From assembly GCA_022885665.1 (NCBI GenBank), contig JAGQDJ010000077.1, positions 310,001 through 374,000 of the forward strand: 64,000 nt of DNA. Direction: 5' to 3'. The stretch is from Triops longicaudatus. Lineage: Eukaryota > Arthropoda > Branchiopoda > Notostraca > Triopsidae. The notes below the pieces were generated by a model. That model made no database searches and was not told the DNA's origin. It saw nothing but the letters and a program-made list of their open reading frames with translations. This document shows positions 58,123 through 64,000 of the stretch, piece after piece (the stretch's first letter is position 1; each line of letters starts with the position of its first letter). A program made the position numbers and the translations under genes.

Positions 58123-61100
58123 GTCAGAATTGACTCTTTCTTTCAAAGCTCTGCAAGTTTATGTTGAATGAAGAATTTTCTATAGGAAATACTGCAACTT
58201 GAAAAAATATATACCGTCCCATATTCGTTCACTTTTTATTCGCCAAATTCTTCATGTGAATAATTCTTAGCGGGGAATTTCGCGACCGATCTTTGCCGTA
58301 CTTTGTAGAACATTTTGCGAATCTTCCGTTTTCTTTCCCACTTTTTATTCCGTGCTTGTTTACGAAATGTTGGGAAATTCACATTTTATATGGAAATGCT
58401 GATTCATAATGCAGCCGAGCTTTGATCGTGGATCACATTGAAGAAAAAAAAATGCGTTTCAGATATAGCCTCCCCGGGATAAAATTATGCTCGCAAATGC
58501 AACTATTGATATTTTCAGTGAATAGGACAATACAGTACTAAAAACGATTTGTTACTACAAAAGCGACTTTCTTACTCGATTCCGTTTAAAATACGTAAAA
58601 AATCTACTGGTATTTTGTATATTTGTTTACCAAAGACATCCTCCACCGATATCGTAAAAAGGAATTGTTTATAACGAAAAAGCGCCTTTTCTTTAAGTTT
58701 TCTTACAGCTTTTATTAAAGCTTGTACAATAAAATTTCGCTGTAAGGGATACTGATTATAACACACAAAACGGCTATTTTTCACAAGTCCACACATCATG
58801 GCGAAACATAAGGCAATTAGACCAATATTGTATATTAAGGCAATAGATTACAAAACACAACGCCTACATACCATGATTATCCATTATAATGAGGTTTTAC
58901 TGACTTATAGACTATTAAAAGCACGTAAAACCTGTGAGCAACGAAGGTTGTCACAGATCAACAAGGTAGGCTTATAGCCTGACAGGTGTTGCTGGTCGAT
59001 TTCGGCCAGTGATTTATTTTTATCTGGTGACAGATACCATATGGGCGAAAAATTGTAGAAAAAATTTTAAAGTTTGCAGAAGTTCTTTAGCTTCTGGTAC
59101 CTCATTTTCAAAAACACAAAATCATGTGACAGCTTTGTGCACGAACTCTAATGAGTGGCCAAATGGATCGTTGCGTTTTTTAACATGATAACGAACGGCT
59201 GTTAGCAATTTAATTAATTTTTTTTAGTATGATGCTTTCCTAATTTCTAAGCAAATAATATTTGTGGACTAACGGCTTGATGTTCCCTGTCAAAGATAAA
59301 ATCAAACACATGCTTCATTAAAAAATTATTACGGGATTACAAAATTAAATAAAAAATATTAAGTTTAATTACATTAAAAAAACTTTTTTTTTCAGGAGCG
59401 AATTTTAACTAATATGTCTAACGCGCTGTGGTTGCATGTGATGAATCGAAATTTGTACAATCGGAATTTCTCAACGTGCCTCCGGAGTGTCCAGCTTGAC
59501 ATTAATTCAAAGTTTGCGTCACAGTGCCGCATAGACAGCACAAACAAGTCACACTCTTCTCTATCAGGGAAGACAAATCCTTAACAACTCCTTTCGTGTA
59601 CATTATACTAATCCTTTGGGAGTGAGTAAGCTCACCATATGAAAATGATACGATTCTAGATTCATGTTCCAGCACATATTTTAAGCAAAGAGAAGAATGA
59701 CGATGTTTTTAACCAAAACTCTTGTGTTTTCCATGTATCTAATTAGCATAGCAGACACATTTTCGACAAGAAACTAGCTTATGTTAAAAGGATGCGATGC
59801 GGGGAGCTATAAGAACGCACAAAGTTAAAAAAGCGTGCCCTTTCACGGCCTTTCGTTAAGAAGTATGAACATAAATAAACGCAAGTAAACATGAATAATT
59901 ACCCGAAATAAAAATGTTTAGCTAAAGGAAACTTTCTACAAAATATTAAACAGTAACATAATACCTTTGTGAATGTGCATACGACCTGTAAGTAAATGGA
60001 TTAATGACTAATGTGACCCTAATAATGCACGGATAAATATTTAAAATACTAATTAAAAAACTAAATAGTTTAGGTATTGTTAAGGCTGAAGTCAACTTTG
60101 AAGACTAACAAGAATTCTCGAATACAAACTGAAAGTATTCGTTTACTGAAGTGTAAATTCTCACAATAACTAAACTAGGAGTACCTAGGAAAGCTTACGT
60201 CCAATACTAATAGTAGAGATAAAAATGTATTTCGTTTAATGTAAAATATAACATATGTAAAAATCCACTTCCTTTTGACGTAAGAGCTATACGATCATTG
60301 TCGTTTTTCAGAGCGGCCCACTCAGGTAACCGGAATTCTAGAGCATTAAATTCACTCTGAAGCCGGCAATTTTTTCGTACTTGCGTGTTTCCTAGGCAAT
60401 GGAGGTAAATACAAACAATTCAGTTACAACTGTAAGGCTAAAAATTGGTCGGTTATTGGTCTAGTACCAATAAAGCCATTCCGTTCGTCAAACTGCCCCA
60501 CGTATCTTGGGCAATAATGAAAAACTTCTTTCTATACGCTTCTTTCTACACGCTAAACTTGGTCTTGTACCGAAAAGTTAACATTTCGTCAAGTCAGCGC
60601 TGGTGTTATGACGTTATACCTTTGGCCACGTGACACCTATTGAGGACAAACGCACTACGAAATTCTTGGCTCACGACAACATTTGACACGAATACAAGTC
60701 CGAGACAAACTCATATACACGCTATGTAGAGCATATAGATTGGCGACAATTTTAGGGGGGCCTACAGTTACCCTAGAACTCCAACGTGCTGGGATAAGAT
60801 ACATTGTAACCTCAATTTTCCAACTGATTTCAAACACCTGCGTTACACCCCATTTTTCCCAATCATGACCTACAAAGTTTTTTTTTACGGTACGTATTGA
60901 GTAGGAAACGTAATCATGAGTTCTTGACTATCTTTTCCACTTACATCCGGGATAGTGGCTTAAACGAAAAATTCTGTGCGTGTTTTCCCCCCTTGAGACT
61001 TGTTTCCTTATTTGCTTGCAATATCGCTTTCAAAAGGCTTTAAGCCGGAAAGGCAGCCAGAAGAGCTTCGTCAGCTCTATAACGTGGAAAAGGTGTTGTA

Positions 61101-63649
61101 ACCTTACTTAAGCGTGCGTGCCAGCTCCTACGTGTTCGACTTCGTAACCTAGACCTACATACCGGCAAGGCGCCTAACATGAAACACTTTTTCGACCATT
61201 TTCTCCAAACTCCTTTAATATCCACTGCAACATGAAAATCCTAGAAAGCCTGCTGGACGTAAAATCCCTTTGAGTCATGCTGTTAAAATTCTGCACAAAA
61301 CTCGTCCAACTCGTTTGATGCTCACTGGCCAAGTGTCTCGCCTCGACCGAGTTATGAACTCCTCACTACAAAAGGTGTGCTATAAACTTCTTTCAAGGGA
61401 AATAATTTCAGACGGCGTAATTCAACCAAGCTCATCGCACAAAACGTGTGCATTACACTGGAGCCGAGAGAATAAAATGCGATTTGCGGGAAAGGAAGGC
61501 GAGTACACATTAGCACACAAAATTACGGGCATGAGGGGGACTGGAAGGATCAAAAGCAGAAAAGTATCCAAGGATGAAAATAAAAAACGCTGTAAAACGG
61601 ACTAGGATGTGCTAGTTTAGTAGCCAACAAAAGGACACTTTATGCGATTTTGTCCTTCAGTCAGGTTATGCGAAGCCGGAGTCTTAAAAAGTTATTAAAA
61701 ATTTTAATGGATTTGTTGATGTAAAATTAAGATTAATTCTTTTAAAGTACCGTATTACAAAAATCCTATACGAGCAAACTAAATAAATCTTTTCGAAACG
61801 AACTCAACTGTCTTATTTGTGTTTCTTAAAATATAAATTTCATAAAAAAATATAATTGTATAAGAACTGGAATTAAAGTACTAAGAACACTGCTATGAAA
61901 GGACCAATGAGCTACAGTGTTTACTAATATTTCAGGGAAAATCAGGAAGTTACAGTTAGTTTCAAGTCGCAATTTCTGTAAGTAGCTTGTTTGTCATTTA
62001 CTTCGCAGGGCTTTTTCAGTGTGCAAGTTGCCAGCTAACTCGAAGTAATAAGTTCACAGAGTTATCAGTTAACTCGAACAAGTAATGACTGAGCAAACAA
62101 GAAATATACTGCTTTTAATGCCAATTTTTTTTGTCTCGCTAAAGACAATAATCCAAAGCAAACGGTATTTTGACGCACTTAACAAGGCGGGTTTTCGAAA
62201 AAATTGACACAATATTTCAAACTTGGCAAGACACATTGTTTTAACTATAACAAACTCCTGTTAATAATAATCTCAGAGTTACTAAAAGCTCCTTTCAGGG
62301 ATCCTTTTTTAATTAAAAAAATAATAAAATGGAAATAAAAATAAAATGGGCTCTACTTGATTGTCCACACACATACTGCGCAACAAAGTTCTGCTATACC
62401 ACAATCATGGTTTTCACAACCTTTACGGCAATCCCGAAGCCCTTATCGCTTATTGCACAATTATTGGCAATAATTCCCGAAATCCGTCTCGGAGGTTCAC
62501 AAGTCGGAACTTCCTTTCCTGAAACCTATCCAATTTCTCCTTTGGTAATCCCTTTGTTTGGGTCGGCTACGATACTCTTCGCAATAATAATTACTTTATT
62601 GTATCGAAAGAGTTATCTTTGTACGAAACGTCAGCCTCTAATGAATTATGCCATGGCGCATTCTGCAAAAGGTTTACCTGTGAGAACGCGTTCCATGTAT
62701 TCTTCATTATAAATGACGTCGTCAAAACCAGAGCATCTCTGTCTATTTTCGTCCAAAAAAATAAAAAAGTAACAAAATGGAAACGCTTATGCGCAAAAGA
62801 TACTCCCAATTATGCTAAAATAGCCCTGTTAATCACGTTTAGACCTCCTTATATGAATCGTTTCAAGCATCCGGATAAAAAGTTTCCCGTGACATTTCAG
62901 CTGACATTGGTATTAGTCCCTGCAAGTACAAGGCTATTCACTCCAAATTACAAGAAAAAACTCCTTTCTTGGCTTTACAAACTCTATTATAAAATAATAA
63001 ATAAATAAGTGGACCAACGGAGGCAAGGACGCCCTGTTACAGCTCAAAATTCGCTAGTAAAAAAGGAGTTATGGTTTCTGCCATTCCAACGAAAACTGAG
63101 CATCCCCCAAATTCTCTTCATAAGATAATTTTTCACCATGTGTCAAAGAGAAGCCTCTCCAAATCCCGTGATAAAGGTTAAATTGCTCAATAATATTTTT
63201 CTTTCAAACGATCGTATCAAATTTATAAAAGCGAGTTAAAGCTGACTGTCCTATTTTCTTCAAAAATTAATTGCAACCAAGTTTTTCCTGTATCAGTTGT
63301 ACAGCTCAGCGGGGGAAGAGCTATAAATTGTTAACTTTTAAAAAGAGTAAAAGAAACAAAAACGAGTGCAAAAGAAATGTCACAGTGGCAGGACAGATTT
63401 ATATGTCCACATCAACGTTAACATTGCAATGTCCTGCGGGTCCGTGGAAAGCTGCTTTGACTTGCTGCGGGCTACGGTAAATTACTGTGTACTCGCGACA
63501 AAATTGAATAAAAAAAGAGCCTTTAGCCGAAGAAATAAGTATGTTTGGCTTTTTTCAGCCCCGTTTGCAAACGTCACGCTACGCCTCTGTTTATTGTGTG
63601 TATTTACATATCGCAAAAAAATTCCCTCTCACTTTAATCCTTCATCAAA

Positions 63650-64000
63650 AGTTGGGACTTGGGGAAACCAAGGGACTGGTTAATAGTGAGCGTGTCAGTG
63701 GACGCCGTCGACGTCGCAAGGAGGGAAATGGCCGCGCTCGCGCTCTTTGGCACCCAGTTTCCGACAGTCGGGGCAAGAGAAAGAGAGATCTTCTTTGGCG
63801 AGCACAGCTCTGCCACTGACCTGTTGTTGGTTGGAGGCCTACGGAGAACGTCGACTTGAACGGACCCATATCCATAACCCTTGCGTTCACTTTCGTGCAT
63901 TTCGTGGACTTTCACTGCCGGGCAAAGTGTGCTCACAATTCTTCCACCGTTCTTCAGATTACAATTTCGGTGCCAACGAACATTGCAAAGTATCTGAAAG
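63650..64000. promoter_or_regulatory. CpG-rich segment at the right edge
   Basis: Compared with the preceding 15 kb, this end is rich in CG dinucleotides (for example GTCGACGTCGC near 63710) and open in several frames on both strands, without a recognisable protein. It may be the promoter or first exon of a gene beyond the window. Confidence 0.25.

Larger units (their letters stand above)
45536..64000. other. About 18 kb without a supportable gene
   Basis: I find no chain of spliced exons, no recognisable domain, no transposase or reverse transcriptase frame and no tRNA in this stretch. Longer open frames (45700-45983 minus; 46292-46828 plus; 62329-62712 plus) have no recognised motif. Base composition is AT-rich from 48 to 63 kb, with many A/T homopolymers. 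The 45.6-47 kb and 63.65-64 kb parts are visibly richer in G+C and CpG and could belong to unrecognised exons or promoters. Confidence 0.4.

Noticed and set aside
62329..62712. 127-aa plus-strand ORF with a hydrophobic stretch (PLVIPLFGSATILFAIIITL)
   Set aside because: Overlaps other open frames of similar length, has no signal peptide at its start and no recognised family; composition fits AT-rich noncoding DNA.

Overview
The window reads as eukaryotic nuclear DNA, almost certainly from an arthropod. Genes are split by many short GT-AG introns (mostly 45-90 nt) and use AATAAA polyadenylation signals. The families are typical of arthropods: a multicystatin-cathepsin F fusion, a peritrophin-type chitin-binding protein, insect/crustacean alpha-tocopherol-transfer-like CRAL-TRIO proteins, and DM4/DM12-like secreted proteins. 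The very short introns would suit a compact crustacean or springtail-like genome; the species is not determined.

Layout. 1-3 kb: no gene seen. 3.1-6.0 kb (+): a d4/DPF (requiem) chromatin reader with a C2H2 finger and a tandem PHD pair. 6.0-8.5 kb: intergenic. 8.5-22.2 kb (+): a giant secreted protein with 19 cystatin-like domains followed by an I29 propeptide and a papain-like (cathepsin F type) protease, whose reading frame is broken by one TGA before the catalytic His and Asn. 22.6-24.8 kb (+): a chimeric daughter gene with signal peptide and two cystatin domains that arose by a recent 604-bp tandem duplication. 24.8-27.3 kb: a foldback element, a possible small gene and a tRNA-derived SINE-like repeat. 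27.3-30.6 kb (+): an alpha-catenin/vinculin-like protein, convergent with a small chitin-binding protein (30.7-31.0 kb, -). 31.3-39.5 kb (-): five intact CRAL-TRIO genes plus one relic. 40.0-43.2 kb (+) and 43.9-45.5 kb (-): two convergent secreted paralogues of a four-cysteine DM4/DM12-like family. 45.6-64 kb: about 18 kb with no gene I can support, only simple repeats and doubtful ORFs.

The main biology is local tandem expansion at two scales: whole genes (CRAL-TRIO, DM4/DM12-like, cystatin daughter) and exons inside a gene (cystatin domains). The cystatin-cathepsin polyprotein is the most unusual object: an inhibitor array attached to a protease that, as written here, cannot assemble a complete catalytic triad. 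All exon structures were deduced by hand from splice sites and reading frame; family names rest on motif recognition, not on a database search.
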